A DNA stretch of 64,000 nucleotides from Hyperoodon ampullatus (lineage: Eukaryota > Chordata > Mammalia > Artiodactyla > Ziphiidae). Below the pieces are notes generated by a model that was not told where the DNA came from, searched no databases, and saw only the letters and a list, made by a program, of their open reading frames with translations. The position numbers and the translations under genes were made by a program. The stretch is taken from contig CATKHW010000380.1 in assembly GCA_949752795.1 (NCBI GenBank), positions 186,001 through 250,000 of the forward strand. Reading direction: 5' to 3'. Shown piece after piece: positions 12,855-23,286 of this stretch. Each line of letters opens with the position of its first letter. Position 1 is the first letter of the stretch.

Positions 12855-14593
12855 GAAATTCCTTTTTATCGTGCGTTTGAGCTGACTCTCGCTGCCATGT
12901 TTATGCCAGTCTAGACACACTTGATTCCCTTACGGAGACATATCAATACATAGGTTTTAAGATTCTTACTAGTCAGATATATTCCTCTGCGGGAAATATG
13001 GGGTTTTGAGTCCCTTTCACTGAGGAAGGTGTTGGTCTTTTCTATTCCATAGTTGGTTTTTGGAACGGTACCTGTGCTTATATCAAACTCTGGTTTTATG
13101 CATCACCCCACCTCTCCTTCCCCCTTAAGCAGGCATAAGAGTTTTTTCTAAATGTGAGACACTGTTCTCTTTCCTAACTCAGTTCAAGTGTAGCCATGTT
13201 TACAGGATCTTCATAAGTGATATCTTATGATAAGTTTCTTTTTCTGTGTGACATATTTCACTTAGAATCATCATACCTGAATCCACCCATTTTGCTGCTA
13301 CTGGTCTTATGACATTGATTTCATGGCTGAGGGATATTCCATCGTACGTAAGTACCACAATTTTTTGAACCATTTTTATATTTCCTGGGATATTTAAGGT
13401 GTACCCAAGTTGATGTCCTTGTAAGCAGTGCAGCCCTAAATTTTGGGGTGGCTCTGTCTTATTGATTTTCAGTTTTCCCAAGGAATATTCCCTAGACTGG
13501 AAGTGCCCTTGGCTCTGTAGCTCTGTTGTTTACTTGTTTTAGGGAACACAATGCACTCCTCCAGAGAGGCAGTAGGCAATTTACATCCCGCCCTTCAGCA
13601 TAACAAGGCTCCCTGTTCTCCTGGGCCTGTCTTGCCTTTCTGGTTTTTACACATTTTGTGGATGTCCCTTTTGACCAGTGGGAAGTGATGCGTCTTTTAG
13701 TGCAGATTTGCATTGCCCGCTTGCTTGCTTGGCCAAAAAGGGCGTATGCATTTTCTGCTGAATATATTCAGGAGAAAACTCATACGCCCTTTTTGGCCAA
13801 GTGCATCATTGTCGAAGTTGTGCCCCTCTTCCTGTGCTTTAAAGGCGAATCCAACGTACCTCTTGAAATCTGTTTCCTGCTATTCTGCCTCACTTTCCAG
13901 TCCGCCTCGTTGCCTTCCCTCAACAGATTTTTGGATGATAGATGTCCTTTATTACTCGGCCAGTTTGTGAATTGCTGTGACCCTGAGCTCCATTTTTCAA
14001 CTCGTTTTTTGGTGAGCTGACCTCAAGTCCAAAATTTAGGTTCAGGACCTATACTGGTTCCCGGTGAGGGGCTGAGACTTTGGTTAATTCTTCTTCCTGC
14101 CGGGAAATTACAGTGATATGTGCCCGTCCAAATGCCTAACTGATACTCTCTCATTTGTTCTCCCTTTTCGCTTTCATCCTCTGCCAAATTGGCAACCTGT
14201 GCGAACCAGGAGGTTAAAGGGGCTGTCTCTCCAATTTGGGAGGTTGATAGTAAAGCAGATGGAAAGTCAAACCGGAGCACCAGGAGAGGGACTATTCGTT
14301 GAGTTTTAGAAACCTTTCGTATTCACAGTGTGTCCGTTCTCTAGGTTTCCCGTGCATGTTATAACTGTAGTAATATTCCCTTCAACCTGGAGAGTTGGGA
14401 CCCATGGAATGGGTGCCATGTATTATTGCTTTAAAGGGTCTGCATTTGCTCACCCAATCTCACCAATCCTCTCAGTCCCAAGCGAACAGCCTCATGCCAC
14501 ATCCAGCTGTCGTTGTAGATAGGGTCATTCCAGGTTTCATCAGAGACCCTGAAGGAATTGAAAAGAATTTCCCAGTTTTTTTGTTTTGTTTTT
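12855..14593 (+). repeat. Satellite unit M8 (1739 bp), mosaic
   Basis: Palindrome at 13728-13801 with the same arm variants as M5. The first 345 bases share markers with the start of M2 (GAGCTGACTCTCG, GGTGTTGGTC, AAGAGTTTTTTC). From about 13250 on it is M5-like. The ORF2 tail is open (13200-13481, minus). Confidence 0.95.
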
Positions 14594-16331
14594 GAAATTC
14601 CTTTTTATAGTGGGTTTGAGCTGATTCTCGCTGCCATGTTTATGCCAGTCTAGACACACTTGATTCCCTTACGGAGACATATCAATACATAGGTTTTAAG
14701 ATTCTTAATAGTCAGATATATTCCTCTGCAGGAAATATGGGGTTTTGAGTCCATTTCACTGAGGAAGGTGTAGGTCTTGTCTATTCCATAGTTGGTTTTT
14801 GGAACAGTACATGTGCTTATATGAAACTCTGGAGTTATGCATCACCCCACCTCTCTTTCCCCCTTAAGCAGGCATAAGAGTTTTTTCTAAATGTGAGACA
14901 CTGTTCTCTTTCCTAACTCAGTTCAAGTGTAGCCATGTTTACAGGATCTTCATAAGTGATATCTTATGATAAGTTTCTTTTTCTGTGTGACTTATTTCAC
15001 TTAGAATCATCGTACCTGAATCCACCCATTTTGCTGCTACTGGTCTTATGACATTGATTTCATGGCTGAGGGATATTCCATCGTACGTAAGTACCACAAT
15101 TTTTTGAAGCATTTTTATATTTCCTGGGATATTTAAGGTGTACCCAAGTTGAGGTCCTTGTAAGCAGTGCAGCCCTAAATTTTGGGGTGGCTCTGTCTTA
15201 TTGATTTTCAGTTTTCCCAAGGAATATTCCCTAGACATGAAGTGCCCTTGCTTCTGTAGCTCTGTTGTTTACTTGTTTTAGGGAACACAATGCACTCCTC
15301 CAGAGAGGCAGCTGGCAATTTACATCCCGCCCATCAGCATAACAAGGCTCTCTGTTCTCCATGGCCTGTCTTGCCTTTCTGGTTTTTACACATTTTGTGG
15401 ATGTCCCTTTTGACCGGTGGGAAGTGATACTTCTTTGTAGTGCAGATTTGCATTGCCCGCTTTCTTGCTTGGCCAAAAAGGGCGTATGCGTTTTCTCCTG
15501 AATATATTCAGGAGAAAACGCATACGCCCTTTTTGGCCAAGTGCATCATTGTCGAAGTTGTGCCTCTCTTCCTGTGCTTTAAAGGCGATTCCAACGTACC
15601 TCTTGAAATCTGTTTCCTGCTATTCTGCCTCGCTTTCAAGTCCGCCTCGTTGCCTTCCCTCAACAGATTTTTGGACGATAGTTGTCCTTTATTACTCGGC
15701 CAGTTTGTGAATTGCTGTGCCCCTGAGCTCCATTTTTCAACTCGTTTTTGGTGAGCTGACCGCAAGTCCAAAATTTTGGTTCAGGACCTATGCTGGTTCC
15801 CGGTGGGTGGCTGAGACTTTGGTTAATTCTTCTTACTGCCGGGAAATTACAGTGATATGTGCCCGTCCAAATGCCTAACAGCTTCTCTCTCATTGGTTGT
15901 CCCTCTTCCCTTTCAACCTCTGCCAAATTGGCAACCTGTGCGAACCAGGAGGTTAAAGGGGCTGTCTCTCCAAGTTGGGAGGTTGATAGTAAAGCAGATG
16001 GAAAGTCAAACCGGAGCACCAGGAGAGGGACTATTCGTTGAGTTTTAGAAACCTTTCGATTTCACAGTGTGTCCGTTCTCTAGGTTTCCCATACATGTTA
16101 TAGCTGTAGTAATATTCCCTTCAACCTGGATAGTTGGGACCCATGGAATGGGTGCCATGCATTATTGCTTTAAAGGGTCTGCATTTGCTCAACCAATCTC
16201 ACCAAACCTCTCAGTTACAAGTGTCAGGCCTTATACCACATCCAGCTGTGGTTGTAGATAGGGTCATTCAAGGTTTCATCAGAGACCCTGAAGGAATTGT
16301 AAAGAATTTCCGAGGTTTTTGTTTTGTTTTT
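14594..16331 (+). repeat. Satellite unit M9 (1738 bp)
   Basis: Carries a perfect 74-bp palindrome (15468-15541). The ORF2 tail is open and extended at its start (14939-15238, minus). On the right side a 119-codon minus frame (15660-16019) is open, without recognised protein similarity. Confidence 0.95.
15468..15541. repeat. Perfect 74-bp palindrome (M9)
   Basis: Two 37-base arms meet without a spacer at 15504/15505 (core CCTGAATATATTCAGG). The outer ends read CTTGGCCAAAAAGGGCG and CGCCCTTTTTGGCCAAG. All 37 pairs match by inspection. The symmetry ends sharply at both sides. Confidence 0.97.
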
Positions 16332-18070
16332 GAAATTCCTTTTTATACTGGGTTTCAGCTGATTTTCGCTGCGATGTTTATGCCAGTCTACACACACTTG
16401 ATTCCCTTACGGAGACATATCAATACATAGGTTTTAAGATTCTTACTAGTCAGATATATTCCTCTGAGTGAACTATGGGGTTTTGAGTCCCTTTCACTGA
16501 GGAAGGTATAGGTCTTTTCTATTCCCTGGTTGGCTTTTGGAACGGTACCTGTGCTTATATCAAACTCTGGTTTTATGCATCTCCCCACCTCTCCTTCCCC
16601 CTTAAGCAGGCATAAGAGTGTTTTCTAAATGTGAGACACTGTTCTCTTTCCTAACTCAGTTCAAGTGTAGCCATGTTTACAGGATCTTCATAAGTGATAT
16701 CTTATGATAAGTTTCTTTTTCTGTGTGACTTATTTCACTTAGAATCATCGTACCTGAATCCACCCATTTTGCTACTACTGGTCTTATGACATTGATTTCA
16801 TGGCTGAGGGATATTCCATCGTACGTAAGTACCACAATTTTTTGAACCATTTTTATATTTCCTGGGATATTTAAGGTGTACCCAAGTTGAGGTCCTTGTA
16901 AGCAGTGCAGCCCTAAATTTTGGGGTGGCTCTGTCTTATTGATTTTCAGTTTTCCCAAGGTATATTCCCTAGACTGGAAGTGCCATCGGCTCTGTAGCTC
17001 TGTTGTTTACTTGTTTTATAGAACACAATGCACTCCTCCAGAGAGGCAGTTGGCAATTTACATCCCGCCCATCAGCATAACAAGGCTCCCTGTTCTCCAG
17101 GGCCTGTCTTGCCTTTCTGGTTTTTACACATTTTGTGGATGTCCCTTTTGACCGGGGGGAAGTGATACTTCTTTGTAGTGCAGATTTTCATTGCCCGCTT
17201 GCTTGCTTGGCCAAATAGGGCGTATGCGTTTTCTCCTGAATATATTCAGGAGAAAACGCATACGCCCTTTTTGGCCAAGGGCATCATTGTCGAAGTTGTG
17301 CCCCTCTTCCTGTGCTTTAAAGGCGATTCCAACGTACCTCTTGAAATCTGTTTCCTGCTATTCTGCCTCGCTTTCACGTCCGCCTCGTTGCCTTAACTCA
17401 ACAGATTTTTGGACGATAGTTGTCCTTTATTACTCGGCCAGTTTGTGAATTGCTGTGCCCCTAGGCTCCATTTTTCAACTCGTTTTTGGTGAGCTGACCG
17501 CAAGTCCAAAATTTTGGTTCAGGACCAATACTGGTTCCTGGTGGGTGGCTGAGACTTTGGTTAATTCTTCTTCCTGAAGGGAAATTACAGTGATATGTGC
17601 CCGTCCAAATGCCTAACAGCTACTCTCTCATTTGTTCTCCCACTTCCCTTTCATCCTCTGCCAAATTGGCAACTTGTGCGAACCAGGAGGTTAAAGGGGC
17701 TGTCTCTCCAAGTTGGGAGGTTGATAGTAAAGCAGATGGAAAGTGAAACCGGAGCACCAGGAGAGGGACTATTCGTTTAGTTTTAGAAACCTTTCGTATT
17801 CACAGTGTGTCCGTTCTCTAGGTTTCCCGTACATGTTATAGCTGTAGTAATATTCCCTTTAACGTGGAGAGTTGGGACCCATGGAATGGGTGCCAGGCAT
17901 TTGTGCTTTAAAGGGTCTGCATTTGCTCACCCAATCTCAAGAATCCTCTCAGTCCCAAGTGTCTAGCCTTTTGCCTCATCCAGCTGTCGTTGTACATAAG
18001 GTCATTCCAGGTTTCATCAGAGACCCTGAAGGAATTGTAAAGAATTTCCCAGTTTTTTTGTTTTGTTTTT
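16332..18070 (+). repeat. Satellite unit M10 (1739 bp)
   Basis: Palindrome at 17206-17279 with one mismatch (CCAAATAGGG). The ORF2 tail is open (16677-16958, minus). Private changes include CTGAAGGGAAATT near 17574 and CGTTTAGTTTTAG near 17773. Confidence 0.95.
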
Positions 18071-19808
18071 GAAATTCCTTTTTATAGTGGGTTTGAGCTG
18101 ATTCTCGTTGCCATGTTTATGCAAGTCTAGACACACTTGATTCCATTATGGAGACATATCAATACATAGGTTTTAAGATTCTTACTAGTCAGATATATTC
18201 CTCTGCGGGAAATATGGGGTTTTGAGTCCCTTTCACTGAGGAAGGTTTAGGTCTTGTCTATTCCATAGTTGGTTTTTGGAACGGTACCTGTGCTTATATC
18301 AAACTCTGGTTTTATGCATCTCCCCACCTCTCCTTCCCCCTTAAGCAGGCATAAGAGTGTTTTCTAAATGTGAGACACTGTTCTCTTTCCTAACTCAGTT
18401 CAAGTGTAGCCATGTTTACAGGATCTTCATAAGTAATATCTTATGATAAGTTTCTTTTTCTCTGTGACTTATTTCACTTAGAATCATCGTACCTTAATCC
18501 ACCCATTTTGCTGCTACTGGTCTTATGACATTGATTTCATGGCTGAGGGATATTCCATCGTACGTAATTACCACAAATTTTTGAACCATTTTTATATTTC
18601 CTGGGATATTTAAGGTGTACCCAAGTTGAGGTCCTTGTAAGCAGTGCAGCCCTAAATTTTGGGGTGGCTCTGTCTTATTGCTCTTCAGTTTTCCCAAGGT
18701 ATATTCCCTAGACTGGAAGTGCCCTTGGCTCTGTAGCTCTGTTGCTTACTTGTTTTAGGGAACACAATGCACTCTTCCAGAGAGGCAGTTGGCAATTTAC
18801 ATCCCGCCCATCAGCATAACAAGGCTCCCTGTTCTCCAGGGCCTGTCTTGCCTTTCTGGTTTTTACATATTTTGTGGATGTCCCTTTTGACCGGTGGGAA
18901 GTGATACTTCTTTGTAGTGCAGATTTGCATTGCCCGCTCGCTTCCTTGGCCAAAGAGGGCGTATGCGTTTTCTCCTGAATATATTCTGGAGAAAACGCAT
19001 ATGCCCTTTTTGGCAAAGTGCATCATTGGCGAAGTTGTGCCCCTCTTCCTGTGCTTTAAAGGCGAATCCAATATACCTCTTGAAATCTGTTTCCTGCTAT
19101 TCTGCCTCGCTTTCAAGTCCGCCTCGTTGCCTTCCCTAAACAGATTTTTGGACGATAGTAGTCCTTTATTACTCGGCCAGTTTGTGAATTGCTGTGCCCC
19201 TGAGCTCCATTTTTCAACTCATTTTTGGTGAGCTGACCGCAAGTCCAAAATTTTGGTTCAGGACCTATACTGGTTCCCGGTGGGTGGCTGAAACTTTGGT
19301 TAATTCTTCTTCCTGCCGGGAAATTAGAGTGATATGTCCCGTACAAATGCATAACAGCTACTCTCTCATTGGTTCTCCTTCTTCCATTTCATCCTCTGCC
19401 AAATTGGCAACCTGTGCGAACCAGGAGGTTAAAGGGGCTGTCTCTCCAAGTTGGGAGATTGATAGTAAAGGAGATGGAAAGTCAAAACTGAGCACCAGGA
19501 GAGGGACTATTCGTTGAGTTTTAGAAACCTTTCATATTCACAGTGTGTCCGTTCTCTAGGTTTCCCGTACATGTTATAGCTGTAGTAATATTCCCTTTAA
19601 ACTGGAGAGTTGGGACCCATGGAATGGGTGCCAGGCATTTGTGCTTTAAAGGGTCTGGATTTGCTCACCCAATGTCACCAATCGTCTCAGTCCCAAGGGT
19701 CCAGCCTTATGCCACTTCCAGCTGTCGTTGTAGATATGGTCATTCCAGGTTTCATCAGAGACCCTGAAGGAATTGTAAAGAATTTCCCAGTATTTTTGTT
19801 TTGTTTTT
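18071..19808 (+). repeat. Satellite unit M11 (1738 bp)
   Basis: Palindrome at 18945-19018 with several mismatches (AAAGAGGG, ATTCTGGAG, CATATGCCC, GGCAAAG). The ORF2 tail is cut short: a 67-codon frame remains at 18494-18697 (minus). Confidence 0.95.
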
Positions 19809-20153
19809 GAAATTCCTTTTTATAGTGGGTTTGAGCTGATCCTCGCTGCGATGTTTATGCCAGTCTAGACACACTTGATTCCCTTACGGAGACATATCAA
19901 TACATAGGTTTTAAGATTCTTACTAGTCAGATATATTCCTCTGCGGGAAATATGGGGTTTTGAGTCCCTTTCACTGAGGAAGGTGTAGGTCTTGTCTATT
20001 CCATAGTTGATTTATGGAACGGTACCTGTGCTTATATCAAACTCTGGTTTTATGCATCACCCCACCTCTCCTTCCCCCTTAAGCAGGCATAAGAGTGTTT
20101 TCTAAATATGAGACACTGTTCTCTTTCCTAACTCAGTTCAAGTGTAGCCATAT
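19809..20153 (-). mobile_element. Antisense L1 3'-UTR-like segment (reference unit M12)
   Basis: Between the T-rich tract and the ORF2 stop lie about 345 bases that run in the same order as the 3' UTR of the whale/pig type of L1, as I remember it, read backwards. The matching points are a pyrimidine-rich CACCCCACCTCTCC block, then AGTGTTTTCTAAATRTGAGACACTGTT, then the bases directly before GATCTTCATAAGTGATATC. The match is degenerate and was judged by eye; it should be confirmed by alignment. The same segment is present in every unit. Confidence 0.7.
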
Positions 20154-20435
20154 TTACAGGATCTTCATAAGTGATATCTTATGATAAGTTTCTTTTTCTG
20201 TGTGACTTATTTCACTTAGAATCATCGTACCTGAATCCACCCATTTTGCTGCTACTGGTCTTATGACATTGATTTCATGGCTGAGGGATATTCCATCGTA
20301 CGTAAGTACCACAATTTTTTGAACCATTTTTATATTTCCTGGGATATTTAAGGTGTACCCAAGTTGAGGTCCTTGTAAGCAGTGCAGCCCTAAATTTTGG
20401 GGTGGCTCTGTCTTATTGATTTTCAGTTTTCCCAA
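20154..20435 (-). pseudogene. L1 ORF2 protein C-terminal tail, degenerate (reference unit M12)
   Basis: A 93-codon minus-strand frame ends at the place where L1 ORF2 normally stops. Its last third (WVDSGTMILSEISHTEKE, then YHKISLM) has the spacing and residue types of the ORF2 protein C-terminus (W-x-MILS-x-S-Q-x-E-K-x-K-H/Y-x-ISL, from memory of the family). The preceding GISLSHEINVI part fits the usual YYAAIKN-like stretch only loosely. Frames of this kind are intact in 25 units, for example at 1036, 2773, 16677, 28846, 39275, 53183 and 63611. There is no promoter, no catalytic domain and no ORF1, so this is a fossil, not a gene. Confidence 0.82.
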
Positions 20436-20682
20436 GGTATATTCCCTAGACTGGAAGTGCCCTTGGCTCTGTAGCTCTGTTCTTTACTTGATTTAGGGAA
20501 CACAATGCACTCCTCCAGAGAGGCAGTTGGCAATTTACATCCCGCCCATCAGCATAACAAGGCTCCCTGTTCTCCAGGGCCTGTCTTGCCTTTCTGGTTT
20601 TTACACATTTTGTGGATGTCCCTTTTGACCGGTGGGAAGTGATACTTCTTTGTAGTGCAGATTTGCATTGCCCGCTTGCTTG

Positions 20683-20756
20683 CTTGGCCAAAAAGGGCGT
20701 ATGCGTTTTCTCCTGAATATATTCAGGAGAAAACGCATACGCCCTTTTTGGCCAAG
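20683..20756. repeat. Perfect 74-bp palindrome (M12)
   Basis: Same sequence as in M9, all 37 pairs complementary. Flanked on the left by a GCTTGCTTG run and on the right by TGCATCATTGTCG. Confidence 0.97.
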
Positions 20757-20986
20757 TGCATCATTGTCGAAGTTGTGCCCCTCTTCCTGTGCTTTAAAGG
20801 CGATTCCAACGTACCTCTTGAAATCTGTTTCCTGCTATTCTGCCTCGCTTTCAAGTCCGCCTCGTTGCCTTTCCTCAACAGATTTTTGGACGATAGTTGT
20901 CCTTTATTACTTGGCCAGTTTGTGCATTGCTGTGACCCTGAGCTCCATTTTTCAACTCGTTTTTGGTGAGCTGACCGCAAGTCCAA
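20757..20986 (-). pseudogene. More N-terminal L1 ORF2-like segment on the far side of the palindrome (M12)
   Basis: The minus frame at 20723-20986 contains NEADLKARQNSRKQISR followed by KHRKRGTTSTMM. This parallels, position by position but weakly, the ORF2 stretch that lies just before the TTMRYHLTPV motif (pattern N-x-x-KKW-x-x-x-x-NRxFS, then KHMKRCSTSL). On the DNA level TGTGC, GGC-AT and CTCTTGAAATCTG-like steps are retained. L1 homology therefore seems to continue across the palindrome. The last codons of the frame (KKGVCVFS) are palindrome sequence and not L1. Confidence 0.6.
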
Positions 20987-21529
20987 AAATTTGGTTCAGG
21001 ACCTATACTGGTTCCCGGTGGGTGGCTGAGACTTTGGTTAATTCTCCTTCCTTTCGGGAAGTTACAGTGATATGTGCCCGTCGAAATGCCTAACAGCTAC
21101 TCTCTCATTGGTTCTCCCTCTTCCCTTTCATCCTCTGCCAAATTGGAAACCTGTGCGAACCAGGAGGTTAAAGGGGCTGTCTCTCCAATTTGGGAGGTTG
21201 ATAGTAGAGCAGATGTAAAGTCAAACCGGAGCACCAGGAGAGGGACTATTCGTTGAGTTTTAGAAACCTTTCGTATTCACAGTGTGTCCGTTCTCTAGGT
21301 TTCCCGTACATGTTATAGCTGTAGTAATATTCCCTTCAACCTGGAGAGTTGGGACCCATGGAATGGGTGCCAGGCATTTGTGCTTTAAAGGGTCTGCATT
21401 TGCTCACCCAATCTCACCAATCGTCTCAGTCCCAAGTGTCCCTCCTTATGCCACATCCAGCTGTCGTTGTAGTTACGGTCATTCCAGGTTTCATCAGAGA
21501 CCCTGAAGGAATTGTAAAGAATTTCCCAG
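20987..21529 (-). other. Weakly assigned part of the unit (M12), possibly deeper antisense ORF2
   Basis: I cannot assign this segment with confidence. Two short stretches recall antisense ORF2: GGTTAAAGGGGCTGTCTCTCC near 21175 (compare GAAGAGGCTGTCTTTTCTCC in L1) and GGAATTGTAAAGAATTTCCC near 21508. No long reading frame with recognisable protein similarity covers it in either direction. It is the part of the unit where subtype-specific variants are densest. Confidence 0.4.
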
Positions 21530-21547
21530 TTTTTTTGTTTTGTTTTT
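21527..21547 (+). other. T-rich tract at the unit junction (M12)
   Basis: A run of T interrupted by single G (CAG, T7, G, T4, G, T5) recurs in every unit directly to the left of the L1 3'-UTR-like segment. On the L1 strand this is an A-rich tail at the 3' end, so it is a candidate relic of the poly-A tail and the natural start of the unit. An alternative is that it is internal ORF2 sequence, since the bases to its left also resemble antisense ORF2. Confidence 0.55.
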
Positions 21548-23286
21548 GAAATTCCTTTTTATAGTGGGTTTGAGCTGATTCTCGCTGCCATGTTTATGCC
21601 AGTCTAGACACACTTTATTCCCTTACGGAGACATATCAATACATAGGTTTTAAGATTCTAACTAGTCAGATATATTCCTCTGCGGGAAATATGGGGTTTT
21701 GAGTCCCTTTCACTGAGAAAGGTGTAGGTCTTGTCTATTCCATAGTTTGTTTTTGGAACGGTATGTGTGCTTATATCAAACTCTGGTTTTATGCATCACC
21801 CCAACTCTCCTTCCCCCTTAAGCAGGCATAAGAGTTTTTTCTAAATGTGAGACACTGTTCTCTTTCCTAACTCAGTTCAAGTGTAGCCATGTTTACAGGA
21901 TCTTCATAAGTGATATCTTATGATAAGTTTCTTTTTCTGTGTGACTTATTTCACTTAGAATCATCGTACCTGAATCCACCCATTTTGCTGCTACTGGTCT
22001 TATGACATTGATTTCATGGCTGAGGGATATTCCATCGTACGTAAGTACCACAATTTTTTGAACCATTTTTATATTTCCTGGGATATTTAAGGTGTACCCA
22101 AGTTGAGGTCCTTGTAAGCAGTGCAGCCCAAATATTGGGGTGGCTCTGTATTATTGATTTTCAGTTTTCCCAAGGTATATTCCCTAGACTGGAAGTGCCC
22201 TTGGCTCTGTAGCTCTGTTCTTTACTTGTTTTAAAGAACACAATGCACTCCTCCAGAGAGGCAGTTGGCAATTTACATCCCGCCCATCAGCATAACAAGG
22301 CTCCTTGTTCTCCAGGGCCTGCCTTGCCTTTCTGGTTTTTACACATTTTGAGGATGTCCCTTTTGACCGGGGGGAAGTGATACTTCTTTGTAGTGCAGAT
22401 TTGCATTGCCCGCTTGCTTGCTTGGCCAAAAAGGGTGTATGCGTTTAATCCTGAATATATTCAGGAGAAAACGCATATGCCCTTTTTGGCCAAGGGCATC
22501 ATTGTCGAAGTTGGGCCCCTCTTCCTGTGCTTTAAAGGCGATTCCAACGTACCTCTTGAAATCTGTTTCCTGCTATTCTGCCTCGCTTTCAAGTCCGCCT
22601 CGTTGCCTTCCCTCAACAGATTTTTGGACGATAGTAGTCCTTTATTACTCGGCCAGTTTGTGAATTGCTGTGCCCCTGAGCTCCATTTTTCAACTCGTTT
22701 TTGGTAAGCTGACCGCTAGTCCAAAATTTTGGTTCAGGACCTATTCTGGTTCCCGGTGGGTGGCTGAGACTTTGGTTAATTCTTCTTCCTGCCGGGAAAT
22801 TACAGTGATATGTGCCCGTCCAAATGCCTAACAGCTACTCTCTCATTGGTTCTCCCTCTTCCCTTTCATCCTCTGCCAAATTGGAAACCTGTGTGAACCA
22901 GGAGGTTAAAGGGGCTGTCTCTCCAAGTTGGGAGGTTGATAGTAAAGCAGATGAAAAGTCAAACCAGAGCACCAGGAGAGGGACTATTCGGTGAGTTTTA
23001 GAAACCTTTCGTATTCACAGTGTGTCTCTTCTCTAGGTTTCCCGTACATGTTATAGCTGTAGTAATATTCCCTTCAACCTGGAGAGTTGGGGCCCATGGA
23101 ATGGGTGCCAGGCATTTGTGATTTAAAGGGTCTGCATTTGCTCACCCAATCTCACCAAACCTCTCAGTCCCAAGTGTCCTTCCTTATGCCACATCCAGCT
23201 GTCGTTGTAGATGGGGTCATTCCAGGTTTCATCAGGGACCCTGAAGGAATTGTTAAGAATTTCCCAGTTTTTTTGTTTTTTTTTTT
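21548..23286 (+). repeat. Satellite unit M13 (1739 bp)
   Basis: Palindrome at 22421-22494 with about four mismatched pairs (GGGTGTATGCGTTTAATCC against the other arm). The ORF2 tail is broken near 22130 (GCCCAAATATTGGGG). The end of the unit matches the end of M0 in rare variants. Its T-rich tract is the purest in the window. Confidence 0.95.

Larger units (their letters stand above)
19809..21547 (+). repeat. Satellite unit M12 (1739 bp), used here as reference unit
   Basis: Carries a perfect 74-bp palindrome (20683-20756) and an open ORF2 tail (20154-20435, minus), so it serves as the reference for the parts of the unit described separately below. Private changes include TCCTTTCGGGAAG near 21047. 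Confidence 0.96.

Noticed and set aside
15660..16019. Minus-strand 119-codon frame in M9 (also in M3)
   Set aside because: Broken in most other units and without recognisable domains. It is a chance open frame in the weakly assigned part of the unit.
20154..20435. Functional L1 element
   Set aside because: Only a degenerate 3' portion of ORF2 and a 3' UTR are present. The reverse transcriptase and endonuclease regions, ORF1 and 5' promoter are all absent.
20655..20969. Plus-strand 104-codon reading frame, and 85-codon and 141-codon relatives, recurring in most units
   Set aside because: They run through the palindrome and antisense L1 sequence, resemble no protein family, have no promoter or splice evidence, and recur only because the satellite recurs.
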